DNA of 64,000 bases, taken from NCBI GenBank assembly GCA_015178975.1, contig WHVD01000224.1, forward strand, positions 1 to 64,000, read 5' to 3'. Made by a program: the position numbers and the translations under genes. This DNA is from Hysterangium stoloniferum. Its lineage: Eukaryota > Basidiomycota > Agaricomycetes > Hysterangiales > Hysterangiaceae. Under the pieces are notes generated by a model. It saw only the letters and a list, made by a program, of their open reading frames with translations. It was not told the origin of the DNA and searched no databases. Shown here piece by piece: positions 1 to 11,580 of this stretch. Each line of letters opens with the position of its first letter. Position 1 is the stretch's first letter.

Positions 1-625
1 GCAGCGCATCACGGACTACATCGTCCAATTCAATAATCTTGCAGCTCGTTGTCAGTGGGCGATCCCGCTCTCCGCCACCAATTCTACGCCGGTCTGCCGT
101 CCGCCTTAAAGACGAAGTCTCAAAAGGAGAAGATGGCAAGCCAAAAACCCTGTCCCGTATGCGCCTCAAAGCTCAAAACGCGGACGCACGTTATTGGGAA
201 CGTCGCGCGGAAGTTGCCCGCGAGACATCCGCGGACAAAATAAATAAGTCCAAGGACAAAAACAATAACACCAATTCGTCAACCAGCAACCAGAACTCCA
301 CGCAATCCGACAAGAAGAACGATAAAAGTCTTCAAACAACAACAACAACAATAAGGACAATAAGGACAACAACAAGGGTCAACAGTCCGGCAAGCAAGCC
401 GGAAAACCCGACCTCTCAGGCAAACTCGGACCTGATGGCAAATTGACTCCACAAGAAAGACAACGTCGTATGGACAACAACCTCTGTCTCTTGTGCGGGA
501 AACCCGGTCATCGAGTCCCGGAATGTCCGCTGGCAAAAGCAAACTCTTCAAAGGGTCGAACAGCCAAGGCCTCCACGGAAACCCCGTCGAAGGACAAACC
601 GGCTGCCGATTCGAAAAAAGAGTAA
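1..625 (+). pseudogene. gypsy gag, C-terminal part, frameshifted
   Basis: This encodes the C-terminal half of the capsid/nucleocapsid polyprotein that packages element RNA. It ends in a zinc knuckle, [14 protein letters not shown] (CX2CX4HX4C), near 485-526, after an Asn/Lys/Gln-rich linker, and stops at 623-625. The reading frame changes three times: near 57-59, 100-102 and 324-327. Each change is explained by loss of one base from a short homopolymer (G, C and A runs). The last segment, about 327-625, is open. The frame changes could be real decay or sequence error near the window edge, since pol just downstream is undamaged. Confidence 0.8.
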
Positions 626-3600
626 GCAACCCCGCGGACTCCGCGCGGGTTAGGGGTTGCGTTGCCTCTCCGCGCATTCAAGAGTTCACTCGCCTCAACG
701 CATCCGCTTTTTCACATTCTGATTCATTTTTCGTTAAACTTATGTCTAATATGCTTCCGAAATTCGTTTTTTCAGCTCTCATAGATTCCGGCTCGACTCA
801 TTGTTTTTTAGATACAAAATTCACGCAAAAAAATTCTTTGTCAACTTATTCGATAAATCCCGTCGCTCTCCGCCTCTTCGATGGCACAAGTAATTCGGTT
901 GTTACCCAAGCTTGTGATTTACCCATCAGTTTCCCTTGTGGAACATCTCAATTGGTCACTTTCTATGTGACCCAGTTAGACTCAAGTTGCTCGGTGGTTC
1001 TAGGACATAACTGGCTTACCCGCTACAATCCGTTGATTGACTGGATAGCTAACAGTATAACATTCCGAACTCCCGCGGCGACCGAGGAAACTGCGCCTGT
1101 CTCGGCCTCCACGGCACCCATGGCCTTCCCGGCACCTGCAGTCTCGAGGACTCCTGTGATCCCTACGGCACCCACAGCTTCCCCGGAACCCACGGCACCT
1201 CCGTCCATTTCTCTGATTAATGCTGCAGCTTTTATTAGGGCTTCAAAAATGGATGGATCCCAGGCGTTCACTATCAACTTAAAAATTGATGAAGCAACTG
1301 GACGTTTCTCAACCCCAGTATCCGAATCTGAGCAAGCTGCTGACCTAGAAGGCGTCCCGGAGAAATACCATGACTTCGCGGATGTTTTTAGCAAGCGAAA
1401 AGCTGACCGGCTTCCGCCTCACAGAGAATACGACTTAAAAATCGATCTTGAAGATGGCGCCCAGCCACCCCTAGGACATATTTACCCGCTTTCGTCCACG
1501 GAACTATCCGCAATCCGTGATTTCCTGGATGAACATTTGTCCATAGGTTTCATTCGACCCTCAAAGTCTCCTTTTGGAGCACCTGTTTTGTTTGTCAGAA
1601 AAAAGGATGGATCCCTTCGACTATGTGTTGATTTTAGAGGACTCAATGCTGTCACCAAAAAGGACAAATATCCACTCCCACTTATATCTGACCTGCTCGA
1701 TGCTCCGCGGAATGCCCGGATTTACACCAAAATAGATCTCAAGCATGCCTATCATTTGGTCCGGATTGCCGCGGGCGATGAATGGAAAACCACTTTTAGA
1801 ACCCGCTATGGGGCCTTCGAGTGGTTGGTCATCCCTTTTGGACTCACTAATGCCCCGTCTGTTTTTCAACGTTTTATCAACGACATTTTCTCCGACATGC
1901 TCGATGTATGCGTCATTGTTTACTTGGACGACATTCTTATCTACTCCGAGAATCCCGCGGAACACGACAAACAAGTCCGTGAGGTTCTCCGGAGGCTCAG
2001 ACAACATGGTTTATTCGCAAATGGTAAAAAATGTACTTTTGACACGGACTCCGTGGAATACCTAGGTTTCATGATGGGACCCGATGGACTCCGCATGGAC
2101 GAAACTAAAGTGCAAGTCATCAAAGACTGGCCCGAACCCCGAAAAGTTAAAGATATCCAATCCTTCCTCGGCTTTGCCAATTTTTATAGACGTTTTATCC
2201 GTGGATATTCCGACATCACGGTACCCCTTACCCGTCTTACGCGTAAGGGTACTCCGTGGAACTTTAACGATAAGTGTCAAAAAGCTTTCAATCTTTTAAA
2301 AAATTCTTTTTCCACAGCTCCTATTCTGTCGCATTGGAAACCGGACTTCCCGCTCATTGTTGAAACGGACGCCTCCGACTATGCACTTGGAGCCATTCTC
2401 TCTATCCAGGACTCCGACGGAGAAGTTCACCCCGTGGCTTTTCTGTCCCGGACTTTTACCGGAGCAGAGCTCAACTACGACGTTCATGATAAAGAACTTC
2501 TGGCAATCTTTTCAGCTTTCAAAGCGTGGCGACACTATTTGGAAGGTTCAGGAGCTCCTATTGACGTTGTAACAGATCACAAAAACCTGGAATACTTTTC
2601 TACCACAAAACTCTTGACCCGTCGGCAGGCCCGCTGGTCTGAATATCTCTCCGCCTTCAACATGATTATCCGTTTTCGACCCGGCCGTCTCGGCGGCAAA
2701 CCCGACGCTTTAACTAGACGATGGGACGTCTATCCTAAAGAGGGGAGCAATGACTATGCAACGGTAAATCCGCACAACCTGAAACCTATCTTCACGAATC
2801 AACAACTTACCGCATCGGTCCGCGCAACTTTCCTCGTCAATCCCATTGTCCGTGGAATTATCATTATGGATATCGAAAAGCTACATCAAGATATTCTATC
2901 GGCAATTCCGCTAGACCCAGTTACTAAAGCTCATCTGGACAATCCCGTGGACCCCGATCAACCTCGGTGGTCTCTTGATCAACATGGTTTCATTAGACTT
3001 GACGATAGGATCTATGTACCGGACTCCGACGGCCTCCGCCTCAGGATCCTTCAATACAAACATGATCATCCACTCTCAGGACACTTCGGGTACAACAAGA
3101 CTCTATCATTAATAAGAAGAGAATATACTTGGCCCGGACTCCGTGGATTCGTTAAGCACTATTGTAAATCTTGCACTACTTGTCCCCGCTCGAAATCTCA
3201 GCGACACAAGCCATACGGCCTTTTGAAACAACTCCCGGTACCGGAACACCCGTGGAATTCTATATCTATGGATTTCATTGAACACCTGCCGGATTCCGAA
3301 GGCTTTTCCGCTATCCTAGTCGTTGTTGACAGATTCTCAAAACAAGGTATATTCATCCCTACTTATGATACAATTACGTCCGTACAGTTAGCGGAACTTT
3401 TTATTATCCACGTATTTTCCAAGCACGGAGTTCCGTCCCACGTGACTTCCGATCGAGGATCAGAGTTCGTGTCTCACTTCTTTAGATCCCTCGGAAAATC
3501 CTTGGACATGACATTACATTTCACGTCCGGACATCACCCGGAAGGTGACGGACAAACCGAACGCGTCAACCAGACATTGGAACAATACCTCCACGTATAT

Positions 3601-4350
3601 TGCAACTATCAACAGGACAATTGGAAAACCTTGTTACCACTTGCAGAATTTGCTTACAACAATGCACCCTCGGCCACTACTGGCGTTTCCCCGTTCTTTG
3701 CAAATAAAGGATATAATCCAAATATTACAGTACATCCAGAACGAAATCTCGCCTCTGTTCGTGCTCAAGAGTTCACCACGGACCTCCACGAGCTCCACGA
3801 GGAACTCCGGACTGCAATATTGTCCGCCCAAGAGCAATACCAACATTCAGCGGACAAACACCGGATCCCGCCACCAAACTTCAAGATTGGCGACCGTGTT
3901 TATGTCAAAGCTCAATTCTTCCGGACTACCCGTCCATCAAAGAAGCTTGCTGAAAAATATTTAGGTCCTTTTGAAATTATCGCACAAGTAGGTTCAGTTT
4001 CTTGGACTCTACGGCTTCCGGATAGCATGCGCGCGGTACACCCGGTATTTCATGTCTCTATGCTAGAACCTTGTACTGCTAACACTATCCCGGATCGCGT
4101 GCAATCTCCGCCTCCTCCTGTCGTCATTGACGGAGAACCCGAGTTTGAAATCTCTCAGATTTTAGATTCAAAAATTGACAAGCGTCGACGCACTTGTAAA
4201 CTGCTTTACTTGGTCAAGTGGGCGGGTTACGAGGGCACCGATGAAGAAACCTCATGGATTTTGGCCACGGAACTTGGTAATGCCACGGAAATTGTTACTG
4301 ACTTTCATACAGCTTACCCACTCAAACCTGGACCATTATCGTCTCTCTGA
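493..4350 (+). CDS. pol: gypsy Pol polyprotein with chromodomain
   Basis: The 1,285-codon frame is intact. The first 40 or so codons overlap gag in another frame and are probably not a true start; translation likely enters by frameshifting or reinitiation. Domains: aspartic protease with DSG at residue 98; reverse transcriptase with YLDD at 477-480; RNase H with ETDAS near 624; integrase with an HHCC zinc finger (HPLSGHFG ... CKSCTTC) and catalytic D927, D987 and E1023 (35 residues between the last two); a GPY/F-type region (KYLGPFEI); and a chromodomain at about 1215-1277 with YLVKWAGY. Chromodomains direct such integrases to modified histones. No catalytic residue is missing, so this pol could be recently active. 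Confidence 0.93.
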   Translation: MRETRSSSPGMSAGKSKLFKGSNSQGLHGNPVEGQTGCRFEKRVSNPADSARVRGCVASPRIQEFTRLNASAFSHSDSFFVKLMSNMLPKFVFSALIDSGSTHCFLDTKFTQKNSLSTYSINPVALRLFDGTSNSVVTQACDLPISFPCGTSQLVTFYVTQLDSSCSVVLGHNWLTRYNPLIDWIANSITFRTPAATEETAPVSASTAPMAFPAPAVSRTPVIPTAPTASPEPTAPPSISLINAAAFIRASKMDGSQAFTINLKIDEATGRFSTPVSESEQAADLEGVPEKYHDFADVFSKRKADRLPPHREYDLKIDLEDGAQPPLGHIYPLSSTELSAIRDFLDEHLSIGFIRPSKSPFGAPVLFVRKKDGSLRLCVDFRGLNAVTKKDKYPLPLISDLLDAPRNARIYTKIDLKHAYHLVRIAAGDEWKTTFRTRYGAFEWLVIPFGLTNAPSVFQRFINDIFSDMLDVCVIVYLDDILIYSENPAEHDKQVREVLRRLRQHGLFANGKKCTFDTDSVEYLGFMMGPDGLRMDETKVQVIKDWPEPRKVKDIQSFLGFANFYRRFIRGYSDITVPLTRLTRKGTPWNFNDKCQKAFNLLKNSFSTAPILSHWKPDFPLIVETDASDYALGAILSIQDSDGEVHPVAFLSRTFTGAELNYDVHDKELLAIFSAFKAWRHYLEGSGAPIDVVTDHKNLEYFSTTKLLTRRQARWSEYLSAFNMIIRFRPGRLGGKPDALTRRWDVYPKEGSNDYATVNPHNLKPIFTNQQLTASVRATFLVNPIVRGIIIMDIEKLHQDILSAIPLDPVTKAHLDNPVDPDQPRWSLDQHGFIRLDDRIYVPDSDGLRLRILQYKHDHPLSGHFGYNKTLSLIRREYTWPGLRGFVKHYCKSCTTCPRSKSQRHKPYGLLKQLPVPEHPWNSISMDFIEHLPDSEGFSAILVVVDRFSKQGIFIPTYDTITSVQLAELFIIHVFSKHGVPSHVTSDRGSEFVSHFFRSLGKSLDMTLHFTSGHHPEGDGQTERVNQTLEQYLHVYCNYQQDNWKTLLPLAEFAYNNAPSATTGVSPFFANKGYNPNITVHPERNLASVRAQEFTTDLHELHEELRTAILSAQEQYQHSADKHRIPPPNFKIGDRVYVKAQFFRTTRPSKKLAEKYLGPFEIIAQVGSVSWTLRLPDSMRAVHPVFHVSMLEPCTANTIPDRVQSPPPPVVIDGEPEFEISQILDSKIDKRRRTCKLLYLVKWAGYEGTDEETSWILATELGNATEIVTDFHTAYPLKPGPLSSL

Positions 4351-4560
4351 CCGCACTCCGCGGACCCCGTGTTACGTTTGGACTCATTTTCACTATTCCC
4401 TGTCGCCCTATGTCTCTCTTTGCTTTTACAGGTTCTGACATGTCTTGTCAAGTCTTTAAGCGGATTCCCCGCGGACTTTGGCTTTGACTTTTAATTTTTA
4501 TGTTTTTCTTTCACGCTTTGCTTTTATAATTCAAATTATTTTTTATTCTACACTACTTTT

Positions 4561-5543
4561 TCAGTCTACATTTATGGGACTGTTCTTTTTCCCTGCTTCC
4601 TCAGCTATCTCCTCTGGGAGCTCCGCGACTTCCGCGGCAACCCCGTCCTCATCCGATCCGGCATCCTCGGAACTCCCAACTTGCGGCTCTTCAAAGACAT
4701 AGCCGCCATACTCCGCCAGGAACTTCCAAAACTCCTCGCGGAGTCCGGACAGCTCCTTTGCCACCACAATTTGGACCTTGTTGCTCTTCCGGAGCAACTC
4801 GTTTTGGGCCTCGATGCCCTCGGCGATCCGTCCAAGGACCTCGTCCAACCCGGACAACCCGTCCGTCCCGCTTATGTCTCGCGCCCCGGATCCCGTGGCC
4901 TGCTCGTGCACAAGCGAGCACCTCGCCTTGAGGTGCGCGCATTGATAACATCCCGGCCCCCGGCCGGCCTTTCGGTTGCATTCCGTGTTCCGGTCGTTGC
5001 AACCGGAACACCGCGGCTCGTTCCGCGTCGGAAGACGGACTGGCGCCGCCTTCCTTGCCTTCTGTTGAGTTGGTCAGTCTCCGCGGGTATTCCATGGACG
5101 TGAGGCCTACCTTTTGGGGGCTCTCTGGCTCCCCCTCGGACTCGGACTCCACCTCTGTCGCTTTGCGCTGAAGATCACAAGTCAGTAAACAATCGACAAG
5201 TGAATTTGGGACTTACTTTTCCCGCAACAATGGCGGCCCTCTCCGCGGCCAACCGGGCTTTCTCCGCAGCCACCCGGGCGTTCTCCGCGGCCACTCGCGC
5301 AGCCTCCTCCGCCTCACGTTCCCTCTCCTTTGCGGCCTCTTCCTCCGCAGCCAATGCTTCCTGGTACTCCTTGTCCAGGGCCTCCTCAGCCTCCCTCGCC
5401 TCTCTCTCTGCTGCTTCACGAAGCTGGCGCTGCTCTTCTCGCCGCGCCAACAATTGGGCCGCCGTCCACGGCGCCCGATACGGAGTGCCCGTGGAGGGCC
5501 CTGCTGTCGGCATTGGTTTGCGTGGTGTTGGTTTTGGTCCCAT
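4561..5543 (-). CDS. antisense spliced gene, coiled coil plus Zn2Cys6-like motif
   Basis: My gene model has three exons: 5543-5217, 5167-5111 and 5061-4561. Two 49-nt introns separate them (GTAAGT...TTCAG and GTAGGC...AACAG, the second with a CTGAC branch site). Both introns are phase 0, giving about 294 aa. Residues 28-109 are Ala/Glu/Arg-rich and should form a long coiled coil. A basic stretch containing KKARK follows. Cysteines at 146, 149, 156, 166, 169 and 176 have spacing C-x2-C-x6-C-x9-C-x2-C-x6-C, which fits the fungal Zn(II)2Cys6 DNA-binding cluster. A helical region and an acidic tail (SSEDAGSDEDG) follow. It lies between pol and the 3' LTR, convergent with pol. A DNA-binding or regulatory role is inferred. 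Confidence 0.72.
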
Positions 5544-5595
5544 AGTGACGAAGATGGGGGTAATAAAGAAGAAGAAATTTCTATTTTTTCAATTT

Positions 5596-5603
5596 TTTAT
5601 ATA
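5596..5603 (-). promoter_or_regulatory. TATA box for the antisense gene
   Basis: On the minus strand this reads TATATAAA and lies 53-60 bp upstream of the ATG at 5543. The position suits a promoter for the antisense gene that is separate from the LTR promoter. Confidence 0.45.
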
Positions 5604-5740
5604 GGCTCGTCGCGTTTGAACCTTACCTTCCAGATCACATGACTCTTTGACACATACGTGTAACCGACATGACTTTTGACACATGCGCGTAGCCGACAAG
5701 AACCTTATTTAGGTCTAGAGCCTCTTTGGGACTTCGGCAT

Positions 5741-5753
5741 AAAGGGAGGATAC
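5741..5753 (+). other. polypurine tract
   Basis: AAAGGGAGGATAC lies directly before the TGTTACGACC start of the 3' LTR, where plus-strand DNA synthesis is primed in LTR retroelements. Confidence 0.75.
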
Positions 5754-6574
5754 TGTTACGACCCGGACAAATCCCGCCGGACTCCGGGCACTAACTCGTA
5801 CGCCCCCACGCGCTACAAGCACCAATCGTCTGTTTATAGGATTTCCCGCCCGGACTCCGTTACGTCAAGACTCGTTACGTTCGACCTCATTAAGACACAT
5901 ATCAGTCACCGGACTTCCCCCGGACCCCGTCTCTGCCTATGTCCGTCTTCGTCCCACGCATCAGTCACCGGACCCGCTTAGAATCCCGTCACCGCTCTAA
6001 TCGAGCCCCGTTCCCGTTTTAGTCAAATGACCTGTCACGATTTAGGACTCCGCTCCCGCTCCGTTTCCCGTTATGGGTTATGCTTTGTCACGATTCGGAC
6101 TCCGCTCCGTTCCGTCCCGTTCCTAACACCAATTTGGTGTTTACTATTCCCGTTTTATGTTTTGCTCGTCTCGTCTCATTATTACTGGATTCGGTATGAC
6201 ATGCATTCCACGGTCTATATAAACTGGCAGATGTTGTACATACAATCCAGTCAGAAAATTAGCTTAGATTCCCCCCAGTAATCTAATACATTTTCCTCTC
6301 TAAAAACCCTACTCTCATCAGACCGCTCGCACTAGTCGGAGCCCACGGGCTCCGGCGCATCTATCTCTCTCGACTATCTCGATTCACGACTCTCGACTCA
6401 CGACCTACGACTCACGACCCACGAACCCCCGCCCGGACTCCCCGGGATTCCCGTCCGCCTGTCTGAAATTGGACAACACGATCTAGCGAGGGCGCAGCCT
6501 ATAAGCTGAAGCCAAGTCCTACCGGATATCCCGCGGGTTTCTCCGGAAACCCGGCCTGAGTGTGTATCCTAACA
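5754..6574 (+). repeat. gypsy 3' LTR, 821 bp
   Basis: The LTR starts TGTTACGACC and ends CCTAACA, the usual TG...CA borders. Host-like sequence that is also present near 34878 begins right after it. The same TGTTACGACCC start occurs in the LTRs at 26769 and 31176, which belong to a related but different family. Confidence 0.85.
6216..6223 (+). promoter_or_regulatory. TATA box in gypsy LTR
   Basis: TATATAAA lies about 460 bp into the LTR. This is a plausible core promoter at the U3/R border. Confidence 0.5.
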
Positions 6575-7488
6575 AATCCCCATCATGCAATTATCATATT
6601 TTACAATGAGATCACTGCTTTGTTGGATTTTACACTTGGAACTGATAGAGGTATTTTTATCACTTTTCTTTGTTCAGTAGTAACTTGTTCTTAAAATGTT
6701 TATTGGTCAAATATTTGGATGCCGAATTTCAGACATGAAATTTGACGGATACCGGCTTAGAGATTGTATTGGATACAGGCTTAGAGATTGTATTGGATAC
6801 AGGCTTAGAGATTGTATTGGATACAGGCTTAGAGCTTGTGTTGGATACACGGAAGCCACCCTGGCTTGCCAGATTGCACCACTCCAATTGTGCCCAAGAT
6901 ATAGTGACTGAACTGAAAGTGTACCTAATACCGGTGAGCCGGACCTGCTCTCACGAAACCCAGTCGTCGTATTGTAGCCGTGGGAGATTTAACAGAAAAA
7001 CTTGAATTGAAGTCGAATCCAGTATTGAAAGGGTTACAAAAATATCACAAGTTCCATGTCATCCATATGTCTTAAGTTTTACACAGAAAGACACAATACT
7101 AGCTCCAATTGGCAAAGGACAAGGCGAGACAACTGATCATGGGAATAACCAAGACACAACTGACCTATCGCTAGAATGCCATATGTCAGTCAGCACAGCA
7201 TGGTACCGCTTATCCTTCTTGATAAACCATTTCGATAAACCATTCATAAGATTGTGCGGCTTTTCTTTTAATGACGAATCATCTATCTAATCCCTTGTAT
7301 TCCAGGAATTCCACTACAGACAAAGTCCACATCGTGATTACGGCCTTTGAATATAAGTATCGCTGTTGAGATGAACACTGTATTTTCCGTAACGATCTGG
7401 CGCAATATTCTCAGGCACAGCTAATAGCAAATACAGCGCCTCGACGTGCTAAAGAGCAGCTTTCTACTAAGATCATCGACTATCGCTC
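6575..7488 (+). other. leader block upstream of MLKL-like copy 1
   Basis: This block contains a minisatellite (6747-6842), a stretch near 6980-7090 whose translation (EKLELKSNPVLKG) is partly conserved in four other leader copies, and the promoter-proximal region of the downstream gene. Related leaders lie at 15290-15759, 21450-21938, 34856-35888, 48780-49496 and 54271-54790. No complete gene is recognised here. Confidence 0.6.
6747..6842 (+). repeat. minisatellite, 4 x 24 bp
   Basis: Four tandem units of GGATACAGGCTTAGAGATTG plus TATT, with one or a few substitutions. The paralogous position at 35050 carries nine 22-bp units, and 54430 carries a single decayed unit. Confidence 0.92.
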
Positions 7489-10240
7489 ATGGACATTGCA
7501 GCCATTGTTGTCAAAGTCGCTGGCGATGCCGTTCCATTGCCTGGATTAAAGAGTGCAGCGACCCTGGTTTTGGAGATTATGAACGTTATAAAGGTGGGTC
7601 GTCTGCATCAACACCAGTGTAAGAGCTGATGTGGATGATGATTCACAATCACTAGGCAAGCGGGGAGCAAAACGAGAGATTGAATACCCTTGTCCAGACC
7701 ACTGGACGTCGCCTCGTCACTTTCCACGATCAGCTGAGGGGGAAGTGGGAGAGGATCCCTGACAATTTCAAAACCACATTGCACGTTTATCAGAAGTGAG
7801 AACTTGAGACTCACTAGGTAACCGTACTTGACGAATAAATCGATTGTTGTCAGTGCACTCGAGGATGTTCTTGCGCTTGCAAGGTCATACAAACCAAACC
7901 AAGGTCTTAAATCACACGTGTCTTGGATGCGACAACGAGATACGTCTATCACCAAACTTGAAGCGCGATTGGAAGAAGCGGAGAAAGAGGCAATGGTGCG
8001 TGCTGAAAGTGATACTTAGAGTAGTTCATGATACATATCGGCTCTTAGATGTATTTTTCGCTAGATACCTCATTAGCCGTCGCTCAGCTTGTAGCCGTCG
8101 ATAATACCAGAATGGACGATATCATACGTCAACTACGCGATATCCTTGAATCGTTTTCGTCAATCACGGCCAGAGGAAGAAACGATATTAGTGAACGCGT
8201 ACGCCCGTTCAGTCATCTCCAAGATCATGCCCGTAGGCTAATCGTAATGAGACAGTATTTGGTCGATCGAAGGGACTTGCAACTGTTACGCACCTTATCG
8301 GTTGCGCACTATGACGATGAAAACGCAGGAAACCATCGGGTCGCCTTGCGGTGGAATGTCAAACTTTGTGAAGCGAAGACCGAAAGTGACGGCAAGTCGG
8401 TATTGGTCAAAATGTACGAAGGCGGGAGAGCCACGTGGGAATTGAGACACAAAGAGGTACGAGTTCTGTTTTGGTTGGTTTGGGTTTCCGAAAGTATTTG
8501 CAACATATCCCATTTTTGATATAGTTTCAACACGACCTCACTTCCTATCAAGACGTGTGGTAAGAATGAAACACATCAGATTAAATAACCCAAGTAGTCC
8601 AATCACATTCATGTTCATGTTCAGGGACCCTAACGTTGCTGAGTTCTTGGGCTGCAGTAACGCACAAGACAATGTACTTTTCCAAGTTTTCCGTAATCCG
8701 GGCCCTGAACCTGAGGACGCATGCAAATGGCTCGAACGCACTAGATCATCCGATGTGAGAGAAACCATTTTGGGACTCTGGGACATGGTCAATAAAATTT
8801 CTTGCGATATTTACAAGCTAACGCAATATATTTTAGAGGGATTCTTACAATGTGACGTACTTGGATGCCTTCTCTCCCGCAATTCCTGATGTGACAATGT
8901 GACATTAGGAATTAGTTGAATTCTGTTCAAACAATGGAATTGAAATTGACTCGCTTGTTCGTTAATTCCACTGACATCAGACCTCAAATGATAACTTTTC
9001 TATTCAGTTTTCAAATCCCGGTGATTCAATTGTCACTGTCACAGACTGTCCAGCCAATCGCCATCATCTGAAGCTTGTGTTTACCGGAACACTGTTCCGT
9101 GGCCTGTCAGGGTACCGCGGGGGATGGCATCCCGCTATTTATCCCGGTCACTCTAGGATCAATCCATCATCACCGGACTCCATCGTAAACTTATTCATGG
9201 ACAAACTACATTCATGGTGTCTCGGCACTGCTTTAATGGATCAACACCTTCGAAGCTCGCACACCATTCATCAATTGGCCAATCAACTACTGGACTTCGA
9301 CTTTCTGGCACCAATTACGGGCGTTATCGAGGATGGAGATCTGGGGTCCATCGCTCTGTGGGACGTGGGCTATCGGGATAAAGTTACAGGCCATTTTGTA
9401 GTGTGTGGGAATCTACATGAGCGGTTCTCTGAAACACTCGGAATACAACCCTTAGTGAAGGTTTGTATTGACCTCAATGAGCGAGAGTCTATATATTTAG
9501 ACGAGGGTGAGAGTGTAACAATACGAGGTGGAAAACCAATGAGAAGGTATTTTTCGAGCTAACGCACTGACCCGATCGTTCCTCAGTTTTCTGCCGCGTA
9601 GATATACCTATGATATTGTCGAAACCAACATCGAAGAGTTCTGCCGGCCCGTTGTCAATCTCGGAGACTTCCCCCTGTCGTCTGCAGTGCAGAAAGTATG
9701 GAGAGCATACGCACCGCTTTACATAGAAGAAAATGGGATCAAGGGTATCCCTCCACACGAGTTGATGATCAGTAAGCACAGAAGTCTTTTAGAAATTATA
9801 TTGAACCCTTTGTGACAACAGTAATATACTTGGAGACAAGAGTAGTTGTGGAAATGCCTCATAATTTGTTAGTTTCACTTCCCCCTTCATCAATGTCCGA
9901 GCCTGACAGAATAATCTAGTCACTCCGGAGAAGTGGAACCGCGTACCATATTCCTGTTTGAGCCTACTTCTCCACGTCATACTTCGGGCCCCTCGGGGGG
10001 ACCTGTCTTAGATGTGCACTTGCGCGCTTCTTTTGATGCGGAGCCCAGTTGGATAAATGACCCCGGGTGGCCGGACACGGTATTTGAGCGAGACCCGTGA
10101 GCGTCGATGTTGTCCTTATTTATTTGTATTAACCTCTTTAATAAGGTTTGTATCGTATTTCCAGCTGCCTAGGTGCATATGGGAGGAGGATTAAACTCGG
10201 ACACGATAAAACCCATCAAACATTTTTCCGTCACGTCTAG
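7489..10240 (+). CDS. MLKL-like N-terminal domain protein, copy 1 (best copy)
   Basis: Exons inferred from splice signals and comparison of copies: 7489-7593, 7656-7795, 7854-7995, 8049-8456, about 8625-8860, 9008-9546, 9587-9771, 9822 onward, and 10165-10240. Exons 1-3 encode a helical region (PLPGLKSAATLVLEI; RRLVTFHDQLRGKWERIPDN; LEEAEKEAM) of the fungal MLKL N-terminal/HeLo-like type. Exons 4-5 resemble the N-lobe of a kinase (VLVKMYEGG with a candidate beta-3 lysine; AEFLGCSNAQDNVLFQVFRN). No HRD or DFG motif is visible. The function of exons 6-9 is unknown. Exons 1-4, 6 and 7 are open. The exon 4/5 junction and exon 8 are uncertain: exon 8 meets TAG at 9917 unless a small intron lies there. 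It could be a live gene or a recent pseudogene. Confidence 0.5.
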
Positions 10241-10247
10241 CTATATC

Positions 10248-10453
10248 TGTTGACTTTTCTGGGATTTCGGGTTAGCGACGGATTGCGAGCATTAGGGCTC
10301 GGGTCGCAGCATTGGGAATTCACCGCGTACTAGGGGTTACATAAGGTCTATTTGTAGTTATTTAGTCCTTATCCGTTTACAACGAGTACTGCCACCTCAC
10401 TCAGACAAACGGAAAGTTATACGGTCTAGGAACAGCACCACGAAAACTTAACA
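10248..10453. mobile_element. solo LTR, 206 bp
   Basis: The element starts TGTTGACTTT and ends CTTAACA. The 5-bp direct repeat ATATC flanks it (10243-10247 and 10454-10458). The empty site is seen at 38623 and 52600, where CTATATCATTCTG is continuous. Confidence 0.85.
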
Positions 10454-10900
10454 ATATCATTGTGAGATATTACTCTTTATATACTGGATCTCTGTAGATT
10501 CTTCCCACAATTCAATTGACCAGAAGATGTAAGAATACGTGTATATTAATATTCAAAAATATATAAACAAAAGTAATTCTTCAGCGTAACTGTGACATCG
10601 CGTGACATATGCTGGAGTTCTACGTCTTGCTTATTACATGCGAACCACGCGATCTAATAAAATCTACCTGAAGGCAACGACGTGTCCCTTGCTTTGATAG
10701 AGTGTGTAGGGGGGACGATGTGACGTGGATGTATGTGCGGCTGCAATAAGGGATGCTTGGGTATCCGTGTATGTGAAGAGCATACTGGAACCGAACACCA
10801 AACATGTGAGCAGGGTGTTTTTGTGTGTTCTTTGACCATGTGAGTATGAGCTAGGAAGCTTTGATGATTGAGTTGGTGGCGTTTCTGATAGAACAGTAAC
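10454..10900. other. spacer between MLKL-like and deubiquitinase-like segments
   Basis: This matches the spacers at 38628-38900, 26600-26760 and 52600-53000. It is AT-rich at first, then resembles the region preceding the deubiquitinase relics. I see no supported gene in it. Confidence 0.5.
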
Positions 10901-11580
10901 TGACCGCCGCTCAAGGACCTTGTTACTGTCTAGGAGAATGAGAAGGAGAATTATGAGTTTATGCCGACAGCAAAATATTGGAGTTGTCTTGGACAAGGTC
11001 GGAGGTCATTTCTTGAAGAGTCAGAGTCGAGTCATCCTGAGGTACGTCATCTCGTGTAATCTTTCGAGCCCGTCTTCCCTGCAGGACTGACAGGACTCCG
11101 CAATCTCGGAAACAGCTCCTACATGGCATCAACATCGATATTCACACTTCCAGCCATCCCTGATCCTTTCGCACCCATGCCTGTTCCTGCACCGAAGAGC
11201 TCCCCATATCCTGTTTTGACTTTCGGCTGCGCAAAATAGCGGACTGAATCCGTTCAGGCTGGTCCTCGCACCCTCGCAGCCATTTCCCGTCCCACACCGG
11301 CGATCTCCCTACCTCTCCCCCGAAATACCGGTGAGGTTGTGGAACCAATGCCATTGACGGTGATCCCCTCGTCCGTCCTCGACACCATTGCCCGTATTCC
11401 AGGAACCCATCAAACCCACCATGTTCAAACCCCTCATCGGAAGAGTCCACGATGAATTCTCAAGAACGAAACAGCAAGACGTGCAAGAGTTCTTCGCATA
11501 TATATTCTAAGTCCTACGTCAGCAAGTTAAAAACAGGTCCCGGAGCCGGAGCCTACTGTCATCCTCTGCTTTGCGATGGA
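10900..11580 (+). pseudogene. UBP14/USP5-type deubiquitinase relic, copy 1a
   Basis: UBP14/USP5 enzymes take apart free polyubiquitin chains. Near 11066-11130 the translation reads FEPVFPAGLTGLRNLGNSSYM, matching the catalytic Cys box (usually GNSCYM), but the nucleophile codon is TCC (Ser). Near 11405-11510, after frame changes, MFKPLIGRVHDEF and QDVQEFFAYIF match the second conserved USP block. Sequence between them is out of frame. This cannot be an active protease. Confidence 0.7.

Larger units (their letters stand above)
1..6574 (+). mobile_element. Ty3/gypsy chromovirus, 5' end outside window
   Basis: The window opens inside gag. The order is gag, protease, reverse transcriptase, RNase H, integrase, chromodomain, then an antisense gene, a polypurine tract and a 3' LTR. 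Integrase after RNase H together with a C-terminal chromodomain places it in the chromovirus branch of Ty3/gypsy. The right flank starts AATCCCC, and a paralogous segment near 34878 reads CTAATCCCC, so AATCC is a plausible target duplication. The left flank is not visible, so this is unproven. Confidence 0.93.

Noticed and set aside
2296-2487. Antisense open frames inside gypsy pol (several of 60-130 codons)
   Set aside because: They overlap intact conserved pol domains on the other strand and show no domain or splice logic of their own.
5200-5604. Plus-strand 134-codon Ala/Ser-rich open frame
   Set aside because: It is the mirror of the coiled-coil exon on the minus strand. Its low-complexity composition comes from the repeated GCG/GAG codons of the real gene.
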